A stretch of 51,047 bases of DNA from Christensenellaceae bacterium Phil1 (GCA_001940855.1 MSGS01000057.1:1-51047); one strand, 5' to 3'. Shown: positions 42,349 to 51,045, counted from the stretch's first letter. Notes: generated by a model not told the origin, from the sequence alone. Translations and numbers: made by a program.

Positions 42349-43148
42349 TAAAGCTTATTGCGTTCGATATTGACGATACGCTCACCAAAGAACCGCGCAC
42401 CGTGCCGCAAGCCAATCTGGACGCCGTAAAGCGCGCGCAGGACGCGGGGATATTCGTAACCGTTGCCACGGGCCGCGGCTTCCACGGCTCATCGTATATA
42501 TGGCAGGCCATGGGCGTGCAGGGGCCGATAATAAACTACGGCGGCGCGGTAATAAACGATACCGTTACGGGCAAAGCCCTTTATACAACCGAGCTTGACC
42601 CGAAGATGGTAAAGGAGCTGCTTGCACTTGCAAAGGAGCTTAACGTGCATGCGCACATATATCAGGGCGACGGCATAGTTTTTGCCGAGGAAAACCCGTA
42701 TGTTGACGCATACAGCCAAAGGCTCGGCCTGCCGCGCACGGTAGACGCCGAGGTTGGCGAAAAAACATGGCACAACGTGCCAAAGGTACTATATATAACC
42801 GAACCGCAGCGCGCGGAGGAGCTTATAACAATGCTGGGCAAGCGCTACGAAGGCAAATTGAAGGTTTCCGGCTCCGTGCCCGGCTTCGTTGAGTTCAATG
42901 CGGAAAACGCGCACAAGGGCAGCGCGCTTGAATGGGTTGCCAACTATCTTGGCATAGAGCGCGGGGAGACGGCCGCCGTGGGCGATAATCTATTGGATCT
43001 TGAAATGATACAGTACGCCGGCATAGGCGCGGCCGTGGCCGATGCGCATCCGGAAATACTCAGCGCGGCAAACGTAGTCCTCCCCAGGTGCGAGGATATG
43101 GCAGCCGCATGGTTCATAGACAACATTATCCTGAAGGGAATGAAATAA
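42345..43148 (+). CDS. Cof-type HAD-IIB phosphatase
   Basis: Protein of 267 residues of the haloacid dehalogenase superfamily. Motif I FDIDDTLT (nucleophile D8), motif II TVATGRG, cap region of the IIB type, and motif III/IV AVGDNLLDLEMI. Members dephosphorylate sugar phosphates, pyridoxal phosphate or flavin nucleotides; the substrate here is not readable. Start overlaps the uvrC stop, so it is co-translated in the uvrC-hprK operon. Confidence 0.9.
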   Translation: MIKLIAFDIDDTLTKEPRTVPQANLDAVKRAQDAGIFVTVATGRGFHGSSYIWQAMGVQGPIINYGGAVINDTVTGKALYTTELDPKMVKELLALAKELNVHAHIYQGDGIVFAEENPYVDAYSQRLGLPRTVDAEVGEKTWHNVPKVLYITEPQRAEELITMLGKRYEGKLKVSGSVPGFVEFNAENAHKGSALEWVANYLGIERGETAAVGDNLLDLEMIQYAGIGAAVADAHPEILSAANVVLPRCEDMAAAWFIDNIILKGMK

Positions 43149-43153
43149 AAGCA

Positions 43154-44083
43154 ATGGCCGAAAGCATAACTCTTGCGGTGGACAAGCTGAGCGAGGAGCT
43201 GGAGCTTGAATCATTAACAGGCAGCGGCGGCACGGTAACGTTCACCAGCGCCGAAATAGGCCGCCCGGGCCTGCAGTTCACGGGGTATTACGACCATTTT
43301 TCAAGCCGCCGCGTGCAGATAATAGGCATGAGCGAGATGTACTATCTCTATGGCCTCAGCGGCGATGAGGTGCGCGCAAGGATGAAAAGGTTCATGTCCT
43401 ACGGCGTGCCGTGCATAGTCTGCGCCCGCGGCAACATGCCGCCTAAGGAGCTTATCGAAAGCGCGCGGGAACACGGCCTGCCCGTTTTCCTTTCGCACCA
43501 GAAAACGGATGACATAGGCCACAGGATAAGCAATTATCTTTCCCGAAAGCTTGCGCCCAGCATGCTTACACACGGCGTGCTGATGGACGTTTTCGGCGTT
43601 GGCATACTGATGCGGGGCGAAAGCGGCCTTGGCAAAAGCGAAACCGCGCTTGAGATGATAAAGCAGGGGCACAGGCTTGTTGCGGACGACGTTGTGCGCA
43701 TAACCCGCGTTGCAAGCGGGCGCATAGTTGGTACAGCGCCCGAGGCCACAAAGTACCTTATAGAGGTTCGCGGCATAGGCATTGTTGACGTGAGATATCT
43801 TTTCGGCGTAGGCTCGGCGGTAAACGAAAAGAGCATTGATTTTATAATGGATCTTGAGATGTTTGATCCCACTGCGCAGTACGAGCGCATAGGCGCGCGG
43901 GAAAAGCGGACGGAGCTGCTGGGCGTTGATATACCCACCACCGTCCTTCCCGTAAGCCCGGGCAGGAACATTGCCGTTGTTGTAGAGGTGGCGGCAAGGA
44001 ACTTCCTGCTCAAAAAGCTTGGGTACGACACTTCGGGCCATTTTGCAAAACGCATGGAGAGCATATTTGAGGGTAAAAAATGA
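43154..44083 (+). CDS. hprK: HPr kinase/phosphorylase
   Basis: Protein of 309 residues. N-terminal domain, then the kinase domain with LTHGVLMDVFGVG (H140), P-loop GESGLGKS (155-162), VADD and the signature EVRGIGIVDVRYLFG. It phosphorylates Ser46 of HPr and controls carbon catabolite repression. The start at 43154 matches the family N-terminus; an in-frame earlier start would overlap the HAD gene without a ribosome site. A second, short HPr-kinase-like protein is encoded at 27104-27850. Confidence 0.95.
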   Translation: MAESITLAVDKLSEELELESLTGSGGTVTFTSAEIGRPGLQFTGYYDHFSSRRVQIIGMSEMYYLYGLSGDEVRARMKRFMSYGVPCIVCARGNMPPKELIESAREHGLPVFLSHQKTDDIGHRISNYLSRKLAPSMLTHGVLMDVFGVGILMRGESGLGKSETALEMIKQGHRLVADDVVRITRVASGRIVGTAPEATKYLIEVRGIGIVDVRYLFGVGSAVNEKSIDFIMDLEMFDPTAQYERIGAREKRTELLGVDIPTTVLPVSPGRNIAVVVEVAARNFLLKKLGYDTSGHFAKRMESIFEGKK

Positions 44084-45057
44084 TGAACAAAGCAGGATAC
44101 GATATTGGTTTTGACGTTGGCGGGTCGCATATTGCGGGCGCGCTGTTTTCGGGCGAAAAGGAGCTTATGCGGCTGCAAACGCCCTATCCTAAGAACGAGC
44201 CGGACAAGGCAAGCGGCATAATAGCCCAAATGATAGAAGCCCTTGCCGATGCAATACCCGAAGCCGCGGAGGATAAGCTTTCCCTTTTGAACGTCGTGGG
44301 TATTGCCGTCCCCGGCAGCATCAGCCGCGATAAGCGTACCGTGCTCAATGCCTACAATCTCGGCTTTAAGAACCATCCCCTGCCGGAATTGATAGAGCGC
44401 AAGCTTAACAGCCGCGTGCGCGTGCTTATGGCAAACGATGCGGATGCGGCGGCATGGGCGGAATATATGCGCGGTTCGCTTAAGGGTTACGCAAACAGCG
44501 TGCTTATAACGCTGGGCACAGGCGTTGGCGGCGGAATAATACTGAACGGTTCGCTTTTCACCGGCGGCATGGGCAACGGCGTGGAGCTGGGGCATTTCAT
44601 AATGAACATGGCCGCGGGCGAAAAATGCTCCTGCGGCGTGAGGGGCTGCTTTGAAAGCTGCTGCTCCGCAACCGCGCTCATACGCAAAGGCGTGCGCTCC
44701 CTCTCCTCCGCACCAAACAGCATGATAGCCGCCCTAAGCCACGGCGACTCCGCTAACATAAACGCAAAGCTTGTTATAGACTGCGCCCGCGCGGGTGACC
44801 CCGCGGCAAAAGCCATATTCACCGAATATGCCCACGCGCTTGGCTGCGGCATAGCATCGCTCATAAACATAATCGACCCAGAGCGCATCGCCATAGGCGG
44901 CGGCGTTAGCGGCGCAGGCGAGTTTCTGCTCAAGCCCGTGCGCGAATACGTTAAGCAGATGAGCTTTTACGACAACTTCGCAAGCATAGTCAAGGCCACC
45001 TTAGGCAACGATGCGGGCCTTGTGGGCGCGGCGCTGCTGCACAAAACCATGCATTAA
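44080..45057 (+). CDS. ROK-family sugar kinase (glucokinase-like)
   Basis: Protein of 325 residues of the ROK family. N-terminal ATP-binding DIGFDVGGSHIAGALF, GTGVGGGIILNG, the HExGH-like stretch ELGHF and the zinc motif CSCGVRGCFESCCSA. Likely a cytosolic glucokinase or related hexose kinase feeding glycolysis. Overlaps the hprK stop by four bases (ATGATG; the first or second ATG can serve). Confidence 0.9.
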   Translation: MMNKAGYDIGFDVGGSHIAGALFSGEKELMRLQTPYPKNEPDKASGIIAQMIEALADAIPEAAEDKLSLLNVVGIAVPGSISRDKRTVLNAYNLGFKNHPLPELIERKLNSRVRVLMANDADAAAWAEYMRGSLKGYANSVLITLGTGVGGGIILNGSLFTGGMGNGVELGHFIMNMAAGEKCSCGVRGCFESCCSATALIRKGVRSLSSAPNSMIAALSHGDSANINAKLVIDCARAGDPAAKAIFTEYAHALGCGIASLINIIDPERIAIGGGVSGAGEFLLKPVREYVKQMSFYDNFASIVKATLGNDAGLVGAALLHKTMH

Positions 45058-45106
45058 CCCGCCCGTTCCGGTCACATGTGTGGGTAGAATGGTGAATAGA
45101 AAGAAG

Positions 45107-45150
45107 GAGCTTATCCATAGCGGATAGGCTCTTATATTCTTTTATAGAAC
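45107..45150. terminator. Terminator between the ROK kinase and the GNAT gene
   Basis: GAGCTTATCC (45107-45116) pairs with GGATAGGCTC (45122-45131) over a five-base loop with one T-G pair; TTATATTCTTTT follows on the plus strand. The two flanking genes converge here. Confidence 0.7.
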
Positions 45151-45686
45151 TGATAATGTCCGCCGTCGCGGTCGTATTGAAAGAACTTAAATTCATATTC
45201 CGTGTATGCCTTCTGAACCTTCGGTTCTTCGCTGCATTCAACCAGCGCACAGCGGCACGGTATAAGGCTGTTGGACGCGCTTATTACCTCAAAGGCATAG
45301 TCAAGTATTTCGCCCGATGCTATTCCGGCTCTAAGTTCCGTTCCGTCAGGCAGTTTTTCAATATACTTGCCCAACTGACCTATCAAAACAAAATGGATGG
45401 ATTTTGAATCCTTGTCCCCGCTGGCCGATTTTATTTTTGATTTTGATACGTTTTCCGGAATCAGCGATTTATGGGAAAGGGTGAAGTACGCATCTATTTT
45501 TATATTCCCTTCATCAAACGCCGCTTCGTCAACAATAAGATATACCGAGCACCAGCCGCGGTTTATGAACTCAAATGCGTTTTTTCTAAGGAATGTCTCT
45601 ATGTCGTTATCTTTGCAGCATCTAAAATGATCGAGAGCATCATACAGGCGGCTTTCGCTGCCCGTTTCCGATGCTCTCTCTGCCAA
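45132..45686 (-). CDS. GNAT-family acetyltransferase, toxin-like
   Basis: Protein of about 184 residues with a GNAT layout: FRCCKDNDIETFLRKNAFEF at the N-terminus, YLIVDEAAFDE, AYFTLS, then the acetyl-CoA region IHFVLIGQLGKYIE and a C-terminal YEFKFF...YQFYKR. This pattern is seen in TacT-like toxins that acetylate aminoacyl-tRNA. It lies right after a 53-residue protein gene, as expected for a toxin-antitoxin pair. The start is uncertain: TTG at 45686 is assumed; the frame is open about 13 codons further, without an ATG. Confidence 0.65.
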   Translation of the reverse strand: MAERASETGSESRLYDALDHFRCCKDNDIETFLRKNAFEFINRGWCSVYLIVDEAAFDEGNIKIDAYFTLSHKSLIPENVSKSKIKSASGDKDSKSIHFVLIGQLGKYIEKLPDGTELRAGIASGEILDYAFEVISASNSLIPCRCALVECSEEPKVQKAYTEYEFKFFQYDRDGGHYQFYKRI

Positions 45687-45691
45687 ATCAC

Positions 45692-45853
45692 TTAATGAAA
45701 TACAAAGGTGGCTAATTTTTCTTTACCCTTTTTAAGAGAAGGAGAATCAACCGCCTGTTTCAGTGCGGGCTTGCTTTCAAGTTCCGTTTTCAGTCGCTCA
45801 AAAGCGGCAGGGTCTTTCACGCGAAATTCTTTCGTGATAGACGAAGTAGCCAT
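45692..45853 (-). CDS. 53-residue small protein, candidate antitoxin
   Basis: Protein of 53 residues (MATSSITKEFRVKDPAAFER at the start, SPSLKKGKEKLATFVFH at the end). The C-terminal SPSLKKGKEKL phrase is, as I recall, typical of small partners found in front of GNAT toxins in Firmicutes. GGAGGTG lies five bases before the ATG and the stop is six bases before the GNAT start. It probably binds the GNAT protein and blocks it (inference). Confidence 0.65.
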   Translation of the reverse strand: MATSSITKEFRVKDPAAFERLKTELESKPALKQAVDSPSLKKGKEKLATFVFH

Positions 45854-45934
45854 GCTAACACCTCCTCTTCATATTATGCTGCACCCGCGTATAAACTACG
45901 CAGGTAAAGACAACTTCATACTTTCCCTGTTTAT

Positions 45935-45963
45935 AGTATAGCCGCGATTTGCCGCGCTGTCAA
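45935..45963 (-). promoter_or_regulatory. Promoter of the small-protein/GNAT pair
   Basis: On the minus strand TTGACA (45958-45963), 17 bases, TATACT (45935-45940). The leader of about 75 bases contains a small stem (CCTGCGTA/TACGCGGG). Confidence 0.75.
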
Positions 45964-45984
45964 TAATCCGCCGCTTATCGCGCT

Positions 45985-46290
45985 TTACTTCCTCAACCTT
46001 GGGTCGTCCGGTTCGACTATCTCAATGAGTTCTCCGCACATGGGGCAATAGAACGCGAAGCCCGGTCTGAGGGCTTGTATTCTTACCATGTCCATGGTTT
46101 TTCCGGAATGGCAATGCGGACAGCGCAATACGGTGTCACTATACGCTATGAACGCAATTATGCTCGCAATAAAACCTATCAGCGGCCAAACATATGACTC
46201 GCGCGCAATTCCAATGCCCATCACCAGCGCGGCCACGATCATCACGCCTACAAAAAGCCAATATATCTTTATCCATTTATAGTTGAACAT
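45985..46290 (-). CDS. Small membrane protein with C-terminal zinc ribbon
   Basis: Protein of 101 residues. Two hydrophobic segments (about residues 6-28 and 33-52), then a cytosolic zinc-ribbon-like domain with LRCPHCHSGK and FYCPMCGELIE (two CxxC pairs). No family recognised. GGGAGGG lies six bases before the ATG. Its promoter is at 46326-46354. Confidence 0.75.
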   Translation of the reverse strand: MFNYKWIKIYWLFVGVMIVAALVMGIGIARESYVWPLIGFIASIIAFIAYSDTVLRCPHCHSGKTMDMVRIQALRPGFAFYCPMCGELIEIVEPDDPRLRK

Positions 46291-46325
46291 CCTTCGCCCT
46301 CCCGTGCAAATCATATCTTGATATT

Positions 46326-46354
46326 AAAATATCACATTTTGCATGGTATGTCAA
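46326..46354 (-). promoter_or_regulatory. Promoter of the zinc-ribbon membrane protein
   Basis: On the minus strand TTGACA (46349-46354), 17 bases, TATTTT (46326-46331). Confidence 0.7.
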
Positions 46355-46372
46355 TAAAAGCGGCTGATATTC

Positions 46373-47533
46373 TTACTTTTTCTCCATCATCTCCACCGTA
46401 CCCTTAGCCGTGGTGAGCTCATAGCGCCCGTCGCACAGGGCTTCGGTAAAGCGTGCGGAGTGGTTATTGCCCGGGCAGGTGGAATCGAAATACAGGCAGG
46501 GCACGGGGTCGCCGCCGTGGGAGCCGGTATCCGAATATGTGAAATGATCGCTCAGCACAAGCAGTCGGAAATCGCCCTCCACCTCGTTCATAAGGCGGCG
46601 CACCACCAGCGCGTCCGCGGCCTCTATCGCGGCGCGCTTGCCCAGCGGGTTGCGGTCGTGGCTCAGGTCGTCCGTGGCCTGAATATGTACATACGCGCGC
46701 TCGTAGCCGCCGTTGAGCGCAGCTATCGCCTTGTCCGCCTTTTCCGTAAGGAACGCTGCAAAGCTTCTGCCCGCTTCCTCCGTGGGGAATATTGGTATGC
46801 TTGCGGCGGCCGTTATGCCGCGCATAAGTATGGTTTCGCCCAGCGCGCAGCGGCCCGCCTCTGCTTTGGGAAATTCGGGTGCAAGGCTGTCGCCCCAGAA
46901 CCATATTGCGTTGCATTTTGTGCCCGTGTTTTTCAGCACCTCAAACGCTTTACGCTGGAGCTCTATAAACGGCCTTTCCTTTTCGCCGCCGCTGAAGTCC
47001 GCGGCTCTGCGGCCTATTATGTCGTGCGCCGGGGCAAGCTGCATAGGGTATAGCTTCGCCCCGCCCTTCACCTCCAGTATGCAGCGGAAGGATTCCGGAT
47101 GATGCAGCACATATTCGGGCGAATTGAATACCTTCTCCCGCAAAAGCTCCACTATCGGCGCGGCCTTATCGGTTGGCAGTTCTCCTGCGCTGTAATCGCT
47201 CAGCACCGCCGTATCGTAGCTGTCGCCTGTAAGGGTTGCAAGGTTTGTGCGGATATAAAGATTGTTCGGGTCAAGCGGTATGCCGCTGCCAGCGGCCTCC
47301 AGCGCCGCGCGCCCGCGGTACATGTGCGGATCAAGCCCAAGCAGGCCCATGTTCGCCACCGCGCTGCCAACTTCAAGCCCGTCAGGAATGGTCTTTACGC
47401 GAAGCAGCTTCGTGGCCTTCTGCGCCAGCGCGTCCAGGTTTGGTGTGTTCGCCGCCGCAAGCGGGGTTTTATTCATAAGGGCGGCGTTTGGCCTGTCTGC
47501 CGAGCCGTCCAGTATAAGCGTGATGCGTTTCAT
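46373..47533 (-). CDS. apgM: 2,3-bisphosphoglycerate-independent phosphoglycerate mutase, archaeal type
   Basis: Protein of 386 residues of the alkaline phosphatase superfamily, ApgM branch. DGSADRPNAALMNKTPLAAA near the N-terminus, VGSAVANMGLLGLDP with the candidate catalytic serine near residue 60, the GRAALEAAGSGIPL stretch, and C-terminal metal ligands in ATDDLSHDRN, LVLSDHFT and GSHGGDPVP. It interconverts 3- and 2-phosphoglycerate in glycolysis. ACGGAGG precedes the ATG at 47533. Divergent from iorA; extended -10 TGGTATAAT on its strand at 47575-47583. Confidence 0.92.
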   Translation of the reverse strand: MKRITLILDGSADRPNAALMNKTPLAAANTPNLDALAQKATKLLRVKTIPDGLEVGSAVANMGLLGLDPHMYRGRAALEAAGSGIPLDPNNLYIRTNLATLTGDSYDTAVLSDYSAGELPTDKAAPIVELLREKVFNSPEYVLHHPESFRCILEVKGGAKLYPMQLAPAHDIIGRRAADFSGGEKERPFIELQRKAFEVLKNTGTKCNAIWFWGDSLAPEFPKAEAGRCALGETILMRGITAAASIPIFPTEEAGRSFAAFLTEKADKAIAALNGGYERAYVHIQATDDLSHDRNPLGKRAAIEAADALVVRRLMNEVEGDFRLLVLSDHFTYSDTGSHGGDPVPCLYFDSTCPGNNHSARFTEALCDGRYELTTAKGTVEMMEKK

Positions 47534-47574
47534 GTTCTGCCTCCGTTTATGCACTCTAACTGTATTTTTATGCT

Positions 47575-47583
47575 ATTATACCA
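47575..47583 (-). promoter_or_regulatory. Extended -10 promoter of apgM
   Basis: TGGTATAAT on the minus strand, -10 at 47575-47580, about 42 bases before the apgM start. The same nonamer serves as probable promoter at 6919, 8643 and 36610. Confidence 0.6.
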
Positions 47584-47730
47584 CCTATCCGTAAAAAATA
47601 ATAGATAATATATAATGGTTCATTCGATTGCGTGGCACAGCCCGGCAATGATATGATTGTTATACGGAAATTATCTGCATTTATGCGCATAATAATTAAC
47701 AGCCGATATCTATTGAGGAGGGAAGCAGAC

Positions 47731-49512
47731 ATGCATATGGAAATGCTAAGCGGCAACGAGGCCGTAGCAAGGGGCGTGTACGAGGCCGGCTGCCATGTTG
47801 CCGCGGCGTACCCGGGAACGCCCAGCACGGAGATACTGGAAAACATTGGCGAAAAATATAAGGACAGTATATACTGCCAATGGGCCTGCAACGAAAAGAC
47901 CGCCGTGGAGATCGCCGGCGGCGCGTCCATAGGCGGAGCAAGGGCGTTCGCGGCCATGAAGCACGTTGGCATGAACGTTGCGGCGGACCCCATATTCACG
48001 CTCGCTTACAGCGGCGTAAACGGCGGATTCGTGTTCGTTTCGGCGGACGATCCGGGCTGCCACAGCAGCCAGAACGAGCAGGATAACCGCCTGTATGCTC
48101 CCCATGCCAAAATAGCCATGCTTGAACCTTCGGACTCGGCGGAGTGCCGGGACTATGCCAAGGCCGCGTTTGATATATCGGAGCAGTTCGATACGCTTGT
48201 AATGCTGCGCATGACCACCCGCGTATGCCATTCAAAAAGCCTTGTGGCGCTGGAGGAGCGCAAAAACGTGCCCGTAAAGAAATACGTGCGCGACCCCAAG
48301 AAGAACGCCATGCTGCCCGCGCACAGCCGCGTGAGGCACATATACCGCGAAGAAATGCTGAAAAAGCTGGAGGAATATTCAAACGACTGCCCGTTCAACC
48401 GCGTGGAGGACAACGGCAGCCGCATAGGCATAATAACCAGCGGCATAGCCTATCAGCACGCCAAGGAGGTTTTCGGCAATACGGCGGACTATCTAAAGCT
48501 CGGTCTTACCTATCCCCTGCCGCATAAGCTGATTGCGGACTTTGCAAAAAAATATGCCACACTTTATGTTATAGAGGAAAACGACCCCTACCTTGAGGAT
48601 GCAGTGCACGCGCTGGGCTTCATAAACGCCATAGGCAAGGCGAGAATACCTATCTGCGGAGAGCTTAACGCCCGCATAATACGCGACGCATTGCTCCCCG
48701 GCACCGCGCAGGAAGGCTACGAGCCCGTTGCCGATATTCCCGCGCGCCCGCCCACGCTCTGCGCAGGCTGCCCGCACCGTGGCTTCTTCTATGCGCTGAC
48801 AAAATATCTTAATAAATCAATAGTGCCCATAGGAGACATAGGCTGCTATACCCTTGGCATAAACGCCCCGCTGAACGCACTCGATGCAACCATATGCATG
48901 GGCGCGGGCATAAGCAGCATAATCGGCCTTGCAAAGGCGCTTGAAATGCAGGGGGACACTCGCAAGCCCCTTGGCTGCGTGGGCGATTCCACGTTTTTCC
49001 ACAGCGGCATGACCAGCCTTATGGACGTTGTCGCCGCCGACGCTAACGTTATAGCCTGCGTGCTGGATAATTCAATAACCGCCATGACGGGGCATCAGGA
49101 TAACCCGGGCACGGCGAAAAACCTTATGGGCGAGCCGAGCCCCATGCTTGATATAGAGCGGCTTGCCCGCGCCACCGGTATAAACCCCGACCATGTGCGC
49201 GTTGTCGATCCGCTGGATATAGAGGCCGTGCATGCGGCGATAGATGCGGCGCTTAACGTAAAGGGACCGTTCGTGATAATAACAAAGCGCCCGTGCGCGC
49301 TTATAAAAGAGGTGCAGAAGGCGAACGCAAACAAGCATTGCGTGATAGACGCCCAAAAGTGCCGCGGCTGCAAACAATGCATGAAAATAGCCTGCCCCGC
49401 AATAGCTTTTGAGGGCGGCAAGGCAAGGATATTCGACCCGGCAAGCTGCACGGGCTGCGGCCTTTGCGCGCATATGTGCCGCTTCGGCGCGATAGAAAGG
49501 AGAGGGGAATAA
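47731..49512 (+). CDS. iorA: Indolepyruvate:ferredoxin oxidoreductase alpha subunit
   Basis: Subunit of 593 residues that oxidises aryl pyruvates to aryl-acetyl-CoA with CoA and ferredoxin. N-terminal pyrimidine domain (GNEAVARGVYEAG, AAYPGTPSTEI), C-terminal thiamine diphosphate domain (CAGCPHRGFFYAL, GDIGCYTLG, NSITAMTGHQDNPG), and two [4Fe-4S] motifs at the end (CRGCKQCMKIACP and CTGCGLCAHMCRF). GAGGAGGG lies nine bases before the ATG at 47731. Couples amino-acid fermentation to ferredoxin reduction; overlap with iorB (TAATG). Confidence 0.95.
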   Translation: MHMEMLSGNEAVARGVYEAGCHVAAAYPGTPSTEILENIGEKYKDSIYCQWACNEKTAVEIAGGASIGGARAFAAMKHVGMNVAADPIFTLAYSGVNGGFVFVSADDPGCHSSQNEQDNRLYAPHAKIAMLEPSDSAECRDYAKAAFDISEQFDTLVMLRMTTRVCHSKSLVALEERKNVPVKKYVRDPKKNAMLPAHSRVRHIYREEMLKKLEEYSNDCPFNRVEDNGSRIGIITSGIAYQHAKEVFGNTADYLKLGLTYPLPHKLIADFAKKYATLYVIEENDPYLEDAVHALGFINAIGKARIPICGELNARIIRDALLPGTAQEGYEPVADIPARPPTLCAGCPHRGFFYALTKYLNKSIVPIGDIGCYTLGINAPLNALDATICMGAGISSIIGLAKALEMQGDTRKPLGCVGDSTFFHSGMTSLMDVVAADANVIACVLDNSITAMTGHQDNPGTAKNLMGEPSPMLDIERLARATGINPDHVRVVDPLDIEAVHAAIDAALNVKGPFVIITKRPCALIKEVQKANANKHCVIDAQKCRGCKQCMKIACPAIAFEGGKARIFDPASCTGCGLCAHMCRFGAIERRGE

Positions 49513-50084
49513 TGACAAAGAGCATTCTTCTTGTTGGCGTAGGCGGACAGGGAACGATACTTATTTCCAAAATTCTCACGGTCGGCTTGACCAGGATGGG
49601 CTATCAGGTTAAAATGAGTGAGATACACGGCATGAGCCAGCGCGGCGGCAGCGTATCCACCCAGATAAAATACGGGGACGATGTGTACGCGCCGAACATA
49701 GGCCTTGCGGAAGCGGATATGGTTATAAGCTTTGAAAAATCGGAAGCGCTGCGCGCGCTGCCGTACCTGAAAAAAGGCGGAACGCTCATAACCGACGAAC
49801 GCGAGATTTATCCTATGCCCGTGCTGAGCGGAGAGCAAAGCTACCCGCATGACGCTATCGAAACTCTGAAGCAGCGCGTGGATAACGTTATTGTCATACG
49901 CGCGGCGGAAACGGCGGAAAAACTGGGCAGCATAAAGGCGCAGAACATTGTGCTTCTGGGTGCGCTGGTCAAAGCAATGGGGCTTGACGGGGTGGACTGG
50001 AAGGCGCTTGTCAGCGCAATGGTGCCGCCGAAGGCCGTGGAAATGAATCTTGCCGCATATGATGCGGGATATAACATGGAGTAA
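49512..50084 (+). CDS. iorB: Indolepyruvate:ferredoxin oxidoreductase beta subunit
   Basis: Subunit of 190 residues of the pyruvate:ferredoxin oxidoreductase gamma fold (GVGGQGTILISKILTVGL, GMSQRGGSVSTQIKYG), partner of IorA. Its start overlaps the iorA stop by one base, so the two are made in equal amounts. Confidence 0.94.
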   Translation: MTKSILLVGVGGQGTILISKILTVGLTRMGYQVKMSEIHGMSQRGGSVSTQIKYGDDVYAPNIGLAEADMVISFEKSEALRALPYLKKGGTLITDEREIYPMPVLSGEQSYPHDAIETLKQRVDNVIVIRAAETAEKLGSIKAQNIVLLGALVKAMGLDGVDWKALVSAMVPPKAVEMNLAAYDAGYNME

Positions 50085-50086
50085 GG

Positions 50087-50998
50087 ATGTACAAAAATTT
50101 TGACGAAGTGGTGGCCGCGGTAAAGCAAAGGGAAATCGAGCGTACCGTTGCCATAGCGGGCGCGCACGATGCGCCGGTCGTTGAGGCCGCACTTAGGGCC
50201 GAACAGCAGGACATTGCAATTCCCATATTTGTAGGCCACGGGGAGAAGATAAAGGACATTTTGCGTTCCTTTGACCGCAACCCTTCGGACTACAACATTA
50301 TAGACAGCCCGGAGAACACCGAAGCGCAGACCGCCGTTGACCTTGTTAAGGACGGCAGCGCAAACGTGCTGATGAAGGGACTTATAGAAACGCGGGATAT
50401 GCTGCACCCCGTTGTTGCCAAGGCTAACGACCTGCGCACAGGCAAGCTTATGAGCCACGTTGTGTTCTTTTCCAACGTGCCAAATTATCATAAGCTGCTC
50501 GTTGCCACGGACGGCGGAATGGTAATGTATCCCACGCTTGAGGAAAAGGTGGGCATAGTTGAAAACGCGGTCGAGGCCATGCGCAAAATGGGCTACAAAA
50601 TGCCCCGCGTGGCTGTGCTTGCCGCAATAGAAAAGGTCAATCCCAAAATGCGCGCAACGGTTGAAGCGGCGGAGCTCAAGCGCATGAACCACGAAGGGCT
50701 TATACAGCACTGCATAGTGGAAGGCCCGCTTTCCTATGACGTGGCAATGGATAAGGCCATTGCGCACCACAAGGGCGTGGATTGCGAATATTGCGGCGAT
50801 TTTGACGCGCTGATACTGCCTGATATAGACGCGGGCAACATACTGGGCAAGTGCCTTATTGTGACCGCCAAGGCCGAAATGGGCGGCGTTATAATGGGCG
50901 CAAAGGTACCCATAGTGCTCACCAGCCGCGGCTCCAGCGCAGAGGAAAAGTTTTTCTCCATCGCCGTGGCCTCCCTAATGGCCGGACAAACTCTGTAA
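50087..50998 (+). CDS. ptb: Phosphate butyryltransferase-type phosphate acyltransferase
   Basis: Protein of 303 residues of the Pta/Ptb family. Features: MKGLIETRDMLHPVV, AVLAAIEKVNPKM, VEGPLSYDVAMDKAIA and the C-terminal GAKVPIVLTSRGSSAEEK. It converts an acyl-CoA plus phosphate into acyl-phosphate. Starts two bases after iorB, so it likely takes the aryl-acetyl-CoA or a branched acyl-CoA from IorAB, and a kinase beyond the window would then make ATP (inference). Straight butyryl-CoA is the alternative substrate. Confidence 0.9.
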   Translation: MYKNFDEVVAAVKQREIERTVAIAGAHDAPVVEAALRAEQQDIAIPIFVGHGEKIKDILRSFDRNPSDYNIIDSPENTEAQTAVDLVKDGSANVLMKGLIETRDMLHPVVAKANDLRTGKLMSHVVFFSNVPNYHKLLVATDGGMVMYPTLEEKVGIVENAVEAMRKMGYKMPRVAVLAAIEKVNPKMRATVEAAELKRMNHEGLIQHCIVEGPLSYDVAMDKAIAHHKGVDCEYCGDFDALILPDIDAGNILGKCLIVTAKAEMGGVIMGAKVPIVLTSRGSSAEEKFFSIAVASLMAGQTL

Positions 50999-51015
50999 AC
51001 CAAAGCATACAAAAA

Positions 51016-51045
51016 GGGATGCACTGTGAACTGCACCCCATTTGT
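51016..51045 (+). terminator. Possible terminator after ptb at the window edge
   Basis: GGGATGCA (51016-51023) can pair with TGCACCCC (51032-51039) with one mismatch, followed by ATTTGTT. The window ends here, so the T-run cannot be judged. Confidence 0.4.

Noticed and set aside
36627..47689. Shared 13-mer GCATTTATGCGCA upstream of bceR and iorA
   Set aside because: Shared 13-mers are expected by chance in a window of this size, and the flanking sequence is not symmetrical at the second site.
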